In this document: in pieces, positions 23,499 through 34,855 of the stretch | Layout of the letters: each line of letters begins with the position of its first letter | Numbering within the stretch: position 1 is the first letter of the stretch | Assembly: GCA_023974075.1 (NCBI GenBank) | Contig: JAMFTG010000172.1 | Location: 200,087-264,086, forward strand | Source of the DNA: Chaenocephalus aceratus | Lineage: Eukaryota > Chordata > Actinopteri > Perciformes > Channichthyidae | DNA: 64,000 nt | Direction of reading: 5' to 3' | Position numbers and translations under genes: made by a program | The notes under the pieces: model-generated | Told to the model about the DNA's origin: nothing | Seen by the model: only the letters and a program-made list of their open reading frames with translations | Database searches by the model: none

Positions 23499-23925
23499 AT
23501 CAGTTATTAGATCAGTTATTAGATCCGTTATTAGATCCGTTATTAGATCAGTTATTAGATCCGTTATTAGATCAGTTATTAGATCCGTTATTAGATCCGT
23601 TATTAGATCCGTTATTAGATCCGTTATTAGATCAGTTATTAGATCCGTTATTAGATCAGTTATTAGATCCGTTATTAGATCAGTTATTAGATCCGTTATT
23701 AGATCCGTTATTAGATCAGTTATTAGATCCGTTTATTAGATCCGTTATTAGATCAGTTATTAGATCCGTTATTAGATCAGTTATTAGATCCGTTATTAGA
23801 TCAGTTATTAGATCCGTTATTAGATCCGTTATTAGATCAGTTATTAGATCCGTTATTAGATCAGATCAGTTATTATATCAGTTATTATGTCAGTTATCAT
23901 ATCAGTTATTAGAGAAGAGAAGAAG
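23471..23925. repeat. 12-bp minisatellite TTATTAGATCMG
   Basis: About 30-plus copies of GTTATTAGATCA / GTTATTAGATCC, each with a GATC. It follows the Glu-rich repeat directly. All frames stay open because 12 is a multiple of 3. Confidence 0.95.
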
Positions 23926-24550
23926 TCCACTTTAGTGAAATGTCTTGTCACCGTATCGGGTTGCCCTGTGTCTCAGGGTTCCCCCGCATTGCGACAGGGT
24001 TTGGGATCATTAAGCGTTCCCAGATTCTGTCCTCTTGAAAAAAAGGCCCCCGTCTTTCTGCTCCGTGGGTTCTGATGATCTGCCGCCATGTCCAAAGTCA
24101 AAGTCAGCTTTATTGTCAAAATGTCTGCATGTGTTCTACATACAGATACGGTTTCCCGCAGTCCCACAGTGTGACACATAGAAGATACAAAAAGGGCCTA
24201 GATAAACGGGGTATACAACTGAGTAATAGTATTAATAAGTGCTGGTTAATAATATATATTTTAAAACACAATCCATAGAGCATGAATTGACATTAATCGA
24301 GACACATATTACATTCAAAGATTTAAGATTCAGAGGTGTTATCATCATACGCTCAGCAGCTGCAGTGTAGAAATGGCAATGAAATTCTCCTGACGTGGGA
24401 TCCTCCATCGATGCAACATGTATAATAAAATATAACAATAAAATAAATAACTGAACTTCTCAATCAATCAATCAATGTTTATTTATATCGCCCAATATCA
24501 CTTGTCTCAGTGGTCTTCACAGTGTGTACAGAATATCAGTATGACAATAC
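23926..24550. other. No gene seen; retroposon tail remnants
   Basis: AAAGTCAAAGTCAGCTTTAT (about 24096) and AATCAATCAATGTTTATTTA (about 24465) resemble 3' ends of fish retroposons. The remainder is unique. Confidence 0.4.
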
Positions 24551-24772
24551 GACACCCTCTGTCCTTAGACCCTCTGTCCTCAGACCCTCTGTCCTTAGAC
24601 CCTATGTCCCTTAGACCCTATGTCCTTAGACCCTCTGTCCTTAGACCCTCTGTCCTCAGACCCTCTGTCCTCAGACCCTCTGTCCTTAGACCCTATGTCC
24701 TTAGACCCTCTGTCCTTAGACCCTATGTCCTTAGACCCTCTGTCCTTAGACCCCTCTGTCCTTAGACCCTCG
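24551..24772. repeat. 15-bp minisatellite AGACCCTCTGTCCTT
   Basis: About 15 copies with A/T and TT/TC variants, lying just beyond the 3' end of the LINE on the right. Confidence 0.95.
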
Positions 24773-26000
24773 CATCGTACAAGGAAAAACTTCCGAAGAA
24801 AACCCACAGTTTAAAGGGGAACATGGGAGAAACCTCAGGGAGAGCAGCAGAGGAGGGATCCCTCTCCCAGGACGGACAGACGTGCAATAGATGCCGTGTG
24901 TACATCGAAGAGATAATACATTTGCAACATAGGTAGTCCAGATGTTTGGAAATGCATGTGTGTATAATCGGAAGATGAATCCACGAGGATATCCATCCAG
25001 GACCGATGATCCAGGACCCACAGCCACGACTCAAGATCCAGGACACAGGACCGCAGGATCATCCATGACTCCGGATCCCAGCGTATATAGACACCAAAAA
25101 GAAAGACATGTGGGGAAGCTGGGTTAATGGAACATGAGAGGACACAGGTACAGACAGAGAGAAGGAAGAAGGAAGATGTCCCCCGACACACTAAGCCTAT
25201 ATCAGCAAAACTAGGGGCTGAATCTAATCAGCCCTAACTATAAGCTTTATCAAAAAGGAAGGTCTGAAGCGCACTCTTAAAACGGATAGGGTGGTCTGCC
25301 GCCCGAACACAAACTGGAAGCTGATTCCACAAATGTGGAGCTTGATAAGAAAAAGGCTCTGGCTCCCATTGTACTTTCAGAGACTCTAGGAACAACCAAC
25401 AACCCTGCATTCTTGGAACGCAATGCCCTAGTAGGACAGTAGGGTATAATGAGTTATTTAAGGTAAGATGGCGCCTGCCCATTAAGGGCTTTGTAGGCGA
25501 GAAGAAGAATTTTAAATGCTATCCTGTGTCCTATAGGGAGCCAGTGTAAGGCAGCCAGAACAGGAGTAATGTGGTCCCTTCTCCTAACTCTGGTTAGTAC
25601 ACGAGCCGCAGCATTTGAATCAGCTGAAGCCACTTGACTGACTTCTTGGTACTCCCTGATAATAAAGAGTTACAATAATCCAGCCTTGAAGTAACAAATG
25701 CATGGACTAGTTTCTCTGCATCGTTTTGAGGCAAGATATGCCTGATTTTTGCAATGTTACGTAGATGGAAGTAGGCGGTCCTTGAAATAGATTTTATGTG
25801 GGCGTTAAAGGATAAATCCTGATCAAATATAACACCAAGATTCCTTACAGTCTCACTGGAGGCCAAATTAATGCCATCCATAGTTAGTATATCTTTAGAT
25901 AATTTGTTTCTTAGATTCTTCGGGCCAAGTAAATAACTTCAGTTTTGGTCGTGTTTAACATCAAAAGTTTAAGGTCATCCACGTTTGAGACTTGTGTTTT
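24773..26000 (-). mobile_element. LINE 3' part: end of reverse transcriptase ORF and 3' region
   Basis: On the - strand, 25881-25594 reads NLGVIFDQDLSFNAHIKSIS, FHLRNIAKIRHIL and HAFVTSRLDYCNSLLSG. 25482-25234 reads PFSYQAPHLWNQLPVCVRAA then FKSALQTFLF. These are the C-terminal RT/thumb and tail motifs common to fish L2/CR1-group LINEs. 24790-25230 matches the 3' region also seen at 14815-15140. Frameshifts and 5' truncation make it inactive. Confidence 0.8.
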
Positions 26001-26104
26001 GTTTTGGTAAACATGGTTTGTATCGTCAGTTAGCTGAGATTATTCCCGTTAATCTGGTATAACACATTAATAGGTTCTTAAATATTAAGATCCCCTGAGA
26101 CCAG

Positions 26105-26455
26105 AGATGGAGTACTCGAGTCCTGGACTCGGACTCGAGTCCTGGGCTCGGACTCGAGTCCTGGGCTCGGACTCGAGTCCTGGGCTCGGACTCGAGTCCT
26201 GGGCTCGGACTCGAGTCCTGGGCTCGGACTCGAGTCCTGGGCTCGGACTCGAGTCGGACTTGAGTGCCGATTTTCGTGACTTGACTCGGACTCGCGCACT
26301 GATTGACGCGACTCGGACTTGGACTCGTGAATTCTCGCACAGGATGATTGGACTCGGACTCTGACTCGTGAATTCCCCCCCCCCCACGATGACTCGGACT
26401 CGACTCGTACATTGACGCTCCGACTTGGACTCGGACTCGAGCACATTTTCTCTGG
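26105..26455. repeat. GGACTCGAGTCCTGGGCTC minisatellite (19 bp) and degenerate GACTCGGACT repeats
   Basis: About eight tight 19-bp copies (26112-26255), each with CTCGAG, followed by looser GACTCGGACTCG phrases to about 26450. Confidence 0.9.
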
Positions 26456-27533
26456 AGTCTGATGTCCTCTATCCTGTATGGGGAATTCACGTACTGGGCC
26501 CCGCTGTTCCAGTATAGAGATGTCTACAGGCACACCCCGCATCGTGCTGTATGCTTTCACACATTCTGCTTCCACATTGGAAAAGAGCAAAATGCTCGTT
26601 ATGTGGAAACAATATAGAAGAGAAGGCTCCGTAACACATTACTCTAAGGATCGAGTTCAGACATAAAGGCTGTCTTGAACACTATCATCAGAGTAACGTG
26701 ATCTAATCAATAAATAAAGATTCAGCCGATAACACGAAAGCACATACTTAACATGCAGAATGATGTCATTTTGCATGCTAAGTAGCCATGTGCTTTCTGG
26801 GGATAAATCTTTATGGGTAAACTGATTTAACCCGTAAAAGTTCCTTCAAAATAAGAGTCCCGATCTTATTACTATCAAAATAAAAGTGCAAAACGAAAAC
26901 TTTACCATAGGAAAATATTGGCATACAAATATAATCACTTCTCTAAAAGGTAACTCATTTTAAATATAGTTTATTTATATATAATAATAATATGAATATT
27001 AGAAATAAGCTTTATATTGTGTGTAGCACCTGTTTAGAGTTCTAGGGTGAGGCCCCGATTAATTTATTCCGGTAAAATTACTCTGACCTCACTAATTGAC
27101 CCGACCGAAGTTACTGAGTCTATGTAAGTTTACTGCTTGGCTCAGATCCACCAAACGTCAGCAAGATCTCACCTCTATTAACTCCCCGAAGAACCAGGTT
27201 CAATTAACTGCTGTTTTCTATTCAGACAACTCTTTTTAATCTGTTTAAGCGATCCCGAAGGATTTTTGGTATCAGTAAATGGGGTGTGTTCCTACCTAAA
27301 CATGTGTTGTGGCAGGGTGCAATCTTACCTTTGAAGCAGGAGAGGAGAGCACAGATTTTCCCTTTTATTGTCCCCAATCCAAAAGGTGAGATCAGTTTAT
27401 TTGAAGAAAAAATAATAGGTCCAAACCATTACAGAGTCTTTACCTTTTAACACATTATAATCATACAAAACATATCAAAATGGGGTTATATATTTTTATC
27501 TAAAACCTTAATTCATATTCATTCAAAAGCCCA
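26456..27533. other. No gene seen
   Basis: Unique AT-rich sequence with no clear open frame or paired ends. It could be the inside of a larger element whose flanks are the GACTCGG repeats at 26.1-26.45 and 28.8-29.03 kb. Confidence 0.35.
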
Positions 27534-27982
27534 AATCATGTATTCCAGATCGTTCTATTAACTTTCCAGCATAAAATCATGTATTCCAGATCGTTCTATT
27601 AACTTTCCAGCATAAAACCCAAATCATGTATTCCAGATCGTTATAGCAACTTTCCAGCATAAAATCATGTATTCCAGATCGTTCTATTAACTTTCCAGCA
27701 TAAAACCCAAATCATGTATTCCAGATCGTTATAGCAACTTTCCAGCATAAAATCATGTATTCCAGATCGTTCTATTAACTTTCCAGCATAAAACCCAAAT
27801 CATGTATTCCAGATCGTTCTATTAACTTTCCAGCATAAAACCCAAATCATGTATTCCAGATCGTTCTATTAACTTTCCAGCATAAAACCCAAATCATGTA
27901 TTCCAGATCGTTATAGCAACTTTCCAGCATAAAATCATGTATTCCAGATCGTTCTATTAACTTTCCAGCATAAAACCCACCG
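27534..27982. repeat. 41/47-bp minisatellite
   Basis: About ten copies of TCATGTATTCCAGATCGTTC, TATTAACTTTCCAGCATAAA, with or without a CCCAAA spacer, so 41- and 47-bp forms are mixed. Some copies have TATAGCAAC for TCTATTAAC. Confidence 0.95.
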
Positions 27983-28799
27983 AGAGCCGTCTAACCCAGC
28001 TCTGAAAAGGACAGAGCTTACCGGGAGAGAGTATACCAGGGGTTTCCCCCCCTCTCCCCGAAAACCAAAAAAGCCAGTCTTTTTATGCTCAAAAACCGGA
28101 TAGAAAACCCACAAACACTCCTCTATACCAACCAACATATTCTATTGGCTCTGGCATAAGACACACCTTCCCAAGTTTGTGTAAAACAAAACATGACTGG
28201 ACATATTCTATGACTATGACATAACCACCTTTTTGAGGCCTCCATGTGTTTCTCCTTAAGTCTGGAGCCCCCTCCCTGCTGTGAGAGGAGAGGAAAGAAC
28301 CTGCCCACTCTCTTATCAGAGAGCAGGGCATAAATCATAGGCCTTACACTCAACTTAACAAACCACTTTGTTTTGTTATGTTGTAAATATAGAAAAACCT
28401 AAAATATGAAGCATTTTCATTGTGGGTTATACAAGAATTAATTGATTATATTTAATTATAACTAACTTTTGTTTTAAGTATTCAACATACTATGAAGCTC
28501 TCAACACCCTTTTTGAAAACGCAAAGTTATAAAACAGCAACAACTAAAATTGTAAGCATACCTACATATTCAAAAACCATCAAGAAGCATTCTCATTATG
28601 GGTTCATACAAGAATATGATTGATCATATATGATTTATAACTAACTTTCGTTTAAAGTATTTACTTCATACTATGAAGTTCTCAACACACCTATTACAAG
28701 AATTATAGCCAAACTCGCTTCACAGCAGTTCAATAGACAGGATAACAGCAATGTAGAGGAGCAGCTACATTTCAAAACATATATCCACGAAGATTAATA
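27983..28799. other. No gene seen
   Basis: Unique sequence. A 28.4-kb phrase (AAGCATTTTCATTGTGGGTT... with CATACTATGAAGCTCTCAAC) recurs loosely at about 28580-28690, a diverged direct duplication of about 190 bases spacing. Confidence 0.4.
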
Positions 28800-28802
28800 C
28801 AT

Positions 28803-29026
28803 GAAGACTTGTGACTCGGACTTGACTTGGACTCTTCTTAAGTGACTCGGAATTGGACTCGGACTCGAACACAGGTAATGATGACTCGGACTCGACTTGG
28901 ACACTCCTTGGGTGACTCGGACTTGGACTCGGACTCGACTACGACTCTCCCTTGGTGACTCGGACTCGAAGAGTGGTGACTCGAGGGTGACTTGGACTCG
29001 TGAATTGGTGACTTGACTACAACAGG
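28803..29026. repeat. Degenerate GTGACTCGGACTTGGACTCG repeats
   Basis: Loose copies of GACTCGGACT phrases. The right border, GACTTGACTACAACA, cuts into the last THAP-gene exon. Confidence 0.85.
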
Positions 29027-29146
29027 GCCTGTCAAATTGAGCGGACAGGTCCTTTGGGATGTTGATTTTATTCATCTCCTCCACAAAGGGTGTTGGGTCC
29101 TCAAAGACTTCTTCAAACACCAGCCTCATCAGCTCACCCACGTACA
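29027..29146 (-). pseudogene. THAP-gene last visible block
   Basis: Acceptor TTTTTCAG. Reads YVGELMRLVFEEVFEDPTPF, VEEMNKINIPKDLSAQFDRP, then runs into GACTCGG repeats, so the gene is truncated here. Confidence 0.5.
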
Positions 29147-29190
29147 CTGAAAAATATAACATTCATATAATAATGAATGTATACACTTAT

Positions 29191-29350
29191 TCATTTCTCT
29201 TTTATTCTTTCATTGTACATATAATTCAGCGTGGCTATCTCTCTAGGTCGTCCTCGGTCCAGCCCTCCATCGCCTGTTGCAAACAGCTGTCCGAGGCAGC
29301 TTTCAAACACAATGTACTTTGCGTCGCTGTGCGTGGATCGTGTCTGAAGT
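29191..29350 (-). pseudogene. THAP-gene block with KYIVFESCLGQLF
   Basis: Acceptor CATTAG. Reads RSTHSDAKYIVFESCLGQLF, a motif I associate with the C-terminal region of fish THAP multi-copy proteins. The sequence after ATGDGG no longer fits and the frame ends soon after; the true 3' boundary is unclear. Confidence 0.5.
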
Positions 29351-29440
29351 CTAATGTAACAAAACAAAATTAACAATACATGTTAGATGTCAACTCTGAA
29401 CAACAGTAATAGTAATGTGTACCAAATATACCAAACTTAC

Positions 29441-29660
29441 GATACGTCAGATTGTCCTACAGTATCATCGGGGTGGTAACTCGAATCCAGAGTCTCTTCA
29501 AATTCTGTCGACGTCTCTGCTTGTTCCTCCTCCAACTCCAGGCGAGGTCTCTTGGGAGGTCCCAATCCTGGGCCCTTTAGTGGTGTGGAGGACAAGGGGA
29601 TTTCCGTGTAGGTGGAAGTTTTAGTGCCAACACTTTTGAAAGACACCGTGGCCTGGATGC
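29441..29660 (-). pseudogene. THAP-gene exon, Pro/Glu-rich
   Basis: Acceptor TTATTAACAG, donor TATC|GTAAGT. Reads GIQATVSFKSVGTKTSTYTE, PLKGPGLGPPKRPRLELEEE, ETLDSSYHPDD. Probably a disordered linker. Confidence 0.6.
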
Positions 29661-29710
29661 CTGTTAATAAAAGGGAAACGTGCATAAATACATTATATAA
29701 TACACTAATA

Positions 29711-30258
29711 CAGGGGTGTCAAACTCAATTTCATCGCGGGCCACATCAGCATTATGGTTGCACTCAAAGGGCCGGTTGTTGTAACTTTAAGACTATATAA
29801 AAATACATATATAAATATATCTATATATAAAATAATGTATTATATTACATCATTGCCTCTGCATTGGATTATCATCGCATAGGGTAATAACTTCATAATT
29901 AACTACGTCTGAAAGCAGAAGTCTCGGGCAAATAATTGCAAGTCTCTTCAGTGCGTATGTCCCAAAATGATTTAAAATGAAAAGCCAAATTCTGGGGAAA
30001 AAAGAAATAGAAGTGACATTTTGAAATAAAAATCTAATTCTATGAAAAAAAATGCATATTTTGAAGAAAAAAAGACAAATTCTGAGAAAAAAGTCATATT
30101 TGAGATGCATTGTGGGACATGTAGTTTATGGGCAACGTGCTTCTGTAGCATGTAACCGTATAATAAACATATTATATTCTTTGCAAGCTCTTGTGGGGCC
30201 ACATAAAATGAAGTCGCGGGCCGAATGTGGCCCCCGGGCCTTGAGTTTGACACCCCTG
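29711..30258. mobile_element. hAT MITE family H, copy 1 (548 bp)
   Basis: Ends CAGGGGTGTCAAACTCAA and TTGAGTTTGACACCCCTG. Flanks CACTAATA (29703-29710) and CCCTAATA (30259-30266) match at 7 of 8. Copy 2 is at 39510-40041. Confidence 0.85.
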
Positions 30259-30524
30259 CCCTAATACATTGTAAAAGGCCAACAACTTCTGTACATCTGA
30301 CAGATTAATTCATGAACAATTTAGAAAAAACTACAAACAGCACTGTATTTCCTGAAGTACACATAACAGTATTTCTGTGATATACAATAATATCAATTAA
30401 AGTTGTATTTATAGAGCACATTTAAAAATGATTTGTGGTCAAGCCAAAGTGCTGTACATGTAATAAAAGCACAATTAAGGTAATGTATCACAAATAAAAT
30501 AAAACAGTCAGTGTTATAGTCTAC

Positions 30525-30742
30525 CTTTGCTTCTCACGTGTGCCGACTTCAGTGTTCCCGAGGACAACTGTGTAGCAACTGACACTTTCAATGCCACTGT
30601 CTGTGTCCCCACAGACCGTGTCCCCACAGACCGTGTCTCAGCCCTCTGTAGGGTTTCCCACAGAAACAGTCTGTGTACGGTCTGTTTGGCATCTGACTGT
30701 ACTGGAGCGGTGGGGGGTACCGGGGTCCTGTTGTGATGTACT
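30525..30742 (-). pseudogene. THAP-gene middle exon
   Basis: Between TTTCTTAG and donor AAAG|GTAGAC it reads TAPVQSDAKQTVHRLFLWET, LQRAETRSVGTRSVGTQTVA and STQLSSG-like sequence ending HVRSKG. The last residues join naturally to GIQATVSFKSVG in the next exon. No known domain. Confidence 0.6.
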
Positions 30743-31333
30743 CTAAGAAAGATACAAATAATATTCATACCATTAATTTTGTATTCGATTAAATCAGTCA
30801 ATGTCCTAAAAGCAACACTTTCTGTGCAAATCACAAAATATTAGAGAAACGTTGTTGTTTCCGGTTCGTTAGCTTGCCAGCTAGATGAATATGCTAACCT
30901 ACGTTTGCTAGTGTAATATGCCAACCTACCATGAACAAAAGGTAGTGGTTCATATTAGGCTAGCAATAACGTGTTTACAATTGAAATCTTATACAGTAGT
31001 CTTCTACGTTTCGGTCATTCTTGTGAGCTGCCATGAAAACAATGTTATCGCCTAGCATGTCTAGCTCCCTGTAGCGCGGGGGTTCATCTCGACATGATAT
31101 GAACGCTCCATTAGGAACGACAACTAAAATGTACTGACCGTAGGGTAAATAACCCGGAGTATACTGTCTAGGCTAGCAATAACGTGTTTACAATTGCAAT
31201 TGCAAACGCTAGCAACTTAGTTAGCCCAGTTAGCACTGTGTCAATGCCTTAGCCGCGCGAAACAAGTTTACACATTTAAACAGTCGTGGTAGATACCTTG
31301 TTTGATAATACACAAATAACAATGCAAACTTAC

Positions 31334-31607
31334 AGGTTGTGTACTCGAATCTTCCTTTCTTCCAAACGGTCCAAACAAACTAGGAATAGCATCGTCCTTC
31401 AGTTTCAATAGCTTTGCATATCCGGACTTAACCTGGGAAACGTTTTGGAAGCTTTCGTCTGTGACACAGTGGCGATCTTCGAACCTCTGAAGGAACAGTG
31501 TTAAACATAAATGTTAACCACTGACGTCGTCGTGGTTCTTCCGTCGGTAGCAGAAACAGCTCAGATTTCCCCTCACAATTCAGGAAACAGGTCCTTGGCT
31601 TTGGCAT
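31334..31607 (-). pseudogene. THAP exon, copy 2
   Basis: ATG at 31607 opens MPKPRTCFLNCEGKSELFLL, PTEEPRRRQWLTFMFNTVPS, EVRRSPLC. Then an 11-bp deletion, relative to copy 1, removes the ARHF segment with the zinc-binding His and shifts the frame. Donor ACCT|GTAAGT at 31333. The initial Cys pair is intact here, unlike in copy 1. Confidence 0.75.
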
Positions 31608-31807
31608 GACTGGATCGATTGTGAGCTGAACCAAAGCTTAGGCTGAAAAAGGGTGCGGCCGGCCAGCGCCGCTGGGTGTGGCCATAGCTCTTCCGGATTG
31701 GTCCATTTCGTTCCGGGTACGACATGACGTCCTGATGTACCCGGAAGAATCAAATGGATGACGACGTTTCACCAACGAGGCGTTTTGGGCAGTTCTTCTC
31801 TGTGTTA

Positions 31808-32392
31808 CGGCCCGTCCACACTACAGCGTCGACAACTCCAATCTGCCCATTCACTTTGAATGGGGTGACGTCACGTTGCCTCGCTTTTTCGCCGAACTGA
31901 ATTGTGGGTAGCAGAGCGGTCCGTCTCCGGCGTCAGAAGTTGAACAATGTTCAACTTCTGACGCCGGAGTAGCCAGCGCCAGCCAATCAAATCCTGTTTC
32001 TGAAAATCTGACAGCTGAAGCCGTAGCCAATCAAACCGCGTCTAAGCTGGGAGAGATATCCCGCCGTTCATTTCTATATTTCAAAAACAGTTGGAGGAGA
32101 AACTAACTATCGCCGTAGCAACTCACCCGGTTTTGTATGACCAGACCCTCTTCACCTACCGGGATACAAACCGGAGGAACCAGCATGGAGGGAGGTGGCA
32201 GAGACAGTGGGGGAAACTGGTAGGGTTTCGCCTGTTTGGGGAGTTTATATATATATATATTGTTTTTTGCTTTGTATGTCGGGGGCGGGACATTCATGTG
32301 ATTGGTTGTTGGTCGTGTTGCTTGAATAAATCCCCAAACTCCAGACACGCCCAGCTCCAAGCTTTTTTTGGAGCTGTAGTGTGGACGCTCCG
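31808..32392. mobile_element. PIF/Harbinger-type MITE family P, copy B
   Basis: Ends CGGCCCGTCCACACTACAGC and GCTGTAGTGTGGACGCTCCG; flanks TTA (31805-31807) and TAA (32393-32395). Near 31933-31973 is a perfect hairpin (CGGCGTCAGAAGTTGAACA / TGTTCAACTTCTGACGCCG). Inner phrases are shared with copies A, C and D. Confidence 0.8.
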
Positions 32393-32399
32393 TAACACC

Positions 32400-32583
32400 A
32401 TGGCGACCGGCGGCACACCTGCGGCTGTACCGCTTGTAATTAGGTTCAACTACAAACACTTCGAACAAAACGCCGGCGGCACCAACAAAGGAGCGCACAC
32501 TGCAAAGTCTGCGATATCAAAATCAAGGATGCTGGCGCAACAACGTCGAATTTCATCAGGCACTTGAAAACTCACCCGGAGAG
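32400..32583 (+). pseudogene. BED zinc-finger exon (ZBED/hAT type), frameshifted
   Basis: ATG at 32400 opens MATGGTPAAVPLVIRFNYKH then FEQNAGGTNKGAH. One frame over, the sequence continues CKVCDIKIKDAG and TTSNFIRHLKTHPER, a clear BED finger (C-x2-C, then H-x4-H), ending at a GT donor (GAG|GTCAGT). The frame slip lies near 32495. BED fingers occur in hAT transposases and the ZBED genes derived from them. No transposase body follows within the window. Confidence 0.7.
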
Positions 32584-33129
32584 GTCAGTCACATTAACGC
32601 ATTGGACGGTTAGCAAACATGTTTAGCTCAGCATCAGCTGTAATGCTAACTTAGCTTGCTGCTAGCTTTGTAACTGAGTATTTGAAAAGATGAGTGAAGT
32701 GCTTGTCACACTTGTTTGAGTTGAGTGGCGTTGACATCCAACTCTTGACATGACGTAAAAAAGGTCGGTAACGGTAATCATTACGTTCCGCTGCCACCAT
32801 CTACTGGCTAACGTTAAACGTATAGAGAAATACATAGTTACATACATAAATACATCTGTCGGTTTATAGGTTTATTGTTGACCACGTAGCGTTAATGTTA
32901 CAGGTTTATCAGGTTACCATGACACTGGGTTTGAGTGAGAGGATAGAGGAATATGTGTATTTATAGTAGACTTAAAGGATGTCATTAGAGACCCAGTGTA
33001 ATTAAACAATACGGTTGCAGAGGTAACATTTTCATATAACAAACAACTAATCAGTGCTGATACTGTATGCTAATAGATATAGGAGCGATAATAACACAGT
33101 AAATGCTTTGAATTTCTTAGATAGAGCTG
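32584..33129. other. No gene seen
   Basis: Unique AT-rich sequence after the BED exon; no further exon recognised. Confidence 0.4.
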
Positions 33130-34474
33130 CAGTATTCTGAACAGACTGGATAGCAGCACGAGATAGAAGGCTGATTACAACCAGAAGAGACTTGAGACTT
33201 TTATTTTTTAGAGACTTGACTTGGACTTGTGACCAAAGACTTGTGAACATCTCTGGTATGTAGTGTCTCTACTTTAAAGAGTCCTCTCCTGCTGATGTTC
33301 AGGTGTATATCAGTATGTAGTGTCTCTACTTTAAAGAGTCCTCTCCTGCTGATGTTCAGGTGTATATCAGTGTGTAGTGTCTCTACTTTAAAGAGTCCTC
33401 TCCTGCTGATGTTCAGGTGTATATCAGTATGTAGCGTCTCTACTTTAAAGAGTCCTCTCCTGCTGATGTTCAGGTGTATATCAGTATGTAGTGTCTCTAC
33501 TTTAAAGAGTCCTCTCCTGCTGATGTTCAGGTGTATATCAGTATGTAGTGTCTCTACTTTAAAGAGTCCTCTCCTGCTGATGGTCAGGTGTATATCAGTA
33601 TGTAGTGTCTCTACTTTAAAGAGTCCTCTCCTGCTGATGTTCAGGTGTATATCAATATGTAGTGTCTCTACTTTAAAGAGTCCTCTGCTGATGTTCAGGT
33701 GTATATCAGTATGTAGTGTCTCTACTTTAAAGAGTCCTCTCCTGCTGATGTTCAGGTGTATATCAGTATGTAGTGTCTCTACTTTAAAGAGTCCTCTCCT
33801 GCTGATGTTCAGGTGTATATCAGTATGTAGTGTCTCTACTTTAAAGAGTCCTCTCCTGCTGATGTTCAGGTGTATATCAGTATGTAGTGTCTCTACTTTA
33901 AAGAGTCCTCTCCTGCTGATGTTCAGGTGTATATCAGTGTAGTGTCTCTACTTTAAAGAGTCCTCTCCTGCTGATGTTCAGGTGTATATCAGTATGTAGT
34001 GCCTCTACTTTAAAGAGTCCCTCCTGCTGATGTTCAGGTGTATATCAGTATGTAGTGTCTCTACTTTAAAGAGTCCTCTCCTGCTGATGTTCAGGTGTAT
34101 ATCAGTATGTAGTGTCTCTACTTTAAAGAGTCCTCTCCTGCTGATGTTCAGGTGTATATCAGTGTGTAGTGTCTCTACTTTAAAGAGTCCTCTCCTGCTG
34201 ATGTTCAGGTGTATATCAGTATGTAGTGTCTCTACTTTAAAGAGTCCTCTCCTGCTGATGTTCAGGTATATCAGTAGTGTAGTGTCTCTACTTTAAAGAG
34301 TCCTCTCCTGCTGATGTTCAGGTGTATATCAGTATGTAGTGTCTCTACTTTAAAGAGTCCTCTCCTGCTGATGCTCAGGTGTATATGTGTGTAGTGTCTC
34401 TACTTTAAAGAGTCCTCTCCTGCTGATGTTCAGGTGTATATCAGTGTGTAGTGTCTCTACTTTAAAGAGTCCTT
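33130..34474. repeat. 57-bp minisatellite, array 2 (about 21 copies) with shared flank
   Basis: Same unit and left flank as array 1 (21011-21967). Several copies are shortened (near 33685, 33930, 34265, 34380), breaking the repeated ORF into pieces. Confidence 0.95.
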
Positions 34475-34819
34475 TATCTTTCTCACACTGACTGTGCTGC
34501 AGCACCTCTTTTCACCCTCTGTCTGAAACCAGAGCCCAGTCTGCAGGAGAGGGAGAGGGAAAACCATAAAAAGCATAATAAATGTTCATAAAACTCTTCT
34601 TATTAAAGACACCCGTGGCAAATTTGATTAAATTACAATCATATTTCTATATCGTTGACTTCTGTAATATAACATATTTTACTTTGACCATTGTGTGAAA
34701 TGCTTCTACTTCAAAGGAGCCGAGTTTCCCAACAACAGCAAGTGAACCTAATGTACACATTCAGACAGCGATGACTGAAACGTTAACCTGCTGACTGGTT
34801 TACTTTAAGAGAGTGTGTG

Positions 34820-34855
<36 letters not shown>

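Larger units (their letters stand above)
28990..31607 (-). pseudogene. THAP-domain protein gene, copy 2: five exon-like blocks, decayed
   Basis: On the - strand five blocks keep reading direction and splice signals: a THAP exon (31607-31334), a middle exon (30742-30525), a Pro/Glu-rich exon (29660-29441), a block starting LQTRSTHSDAKYIVFESCLG (29350 to about 29191), and a last block VYVGELMRLVFEEVFEDPTP (29146 to about 29027). From memory this order resembles a multi-copy fish family of THAP proteins with a transposon-like C-terminal region; the exact name is not known to me. The gene is interrupted by a hAT MITE (29711-30258), has an 11-bp deletion in the THAP exon, and is cut at its 3' end by GACTCGG repeats. 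Confidence 0.65.

Noticed and set aside
23151..23739. Arg/Trp-rich and Leu/His-rich ORFs opposite or beside the coiled-coil ORF
   Set aside because: Alternative frames of the Glu-rich and 12-bp repeats.
21242..34296. ORFs of repeated MFRCISVCSVSTLKSPLLL
   Set aside because: 57-bp tandem repeat (19 codons) kept open by its length; short units in array 2 break it, and there is no sign of selection on the protein.
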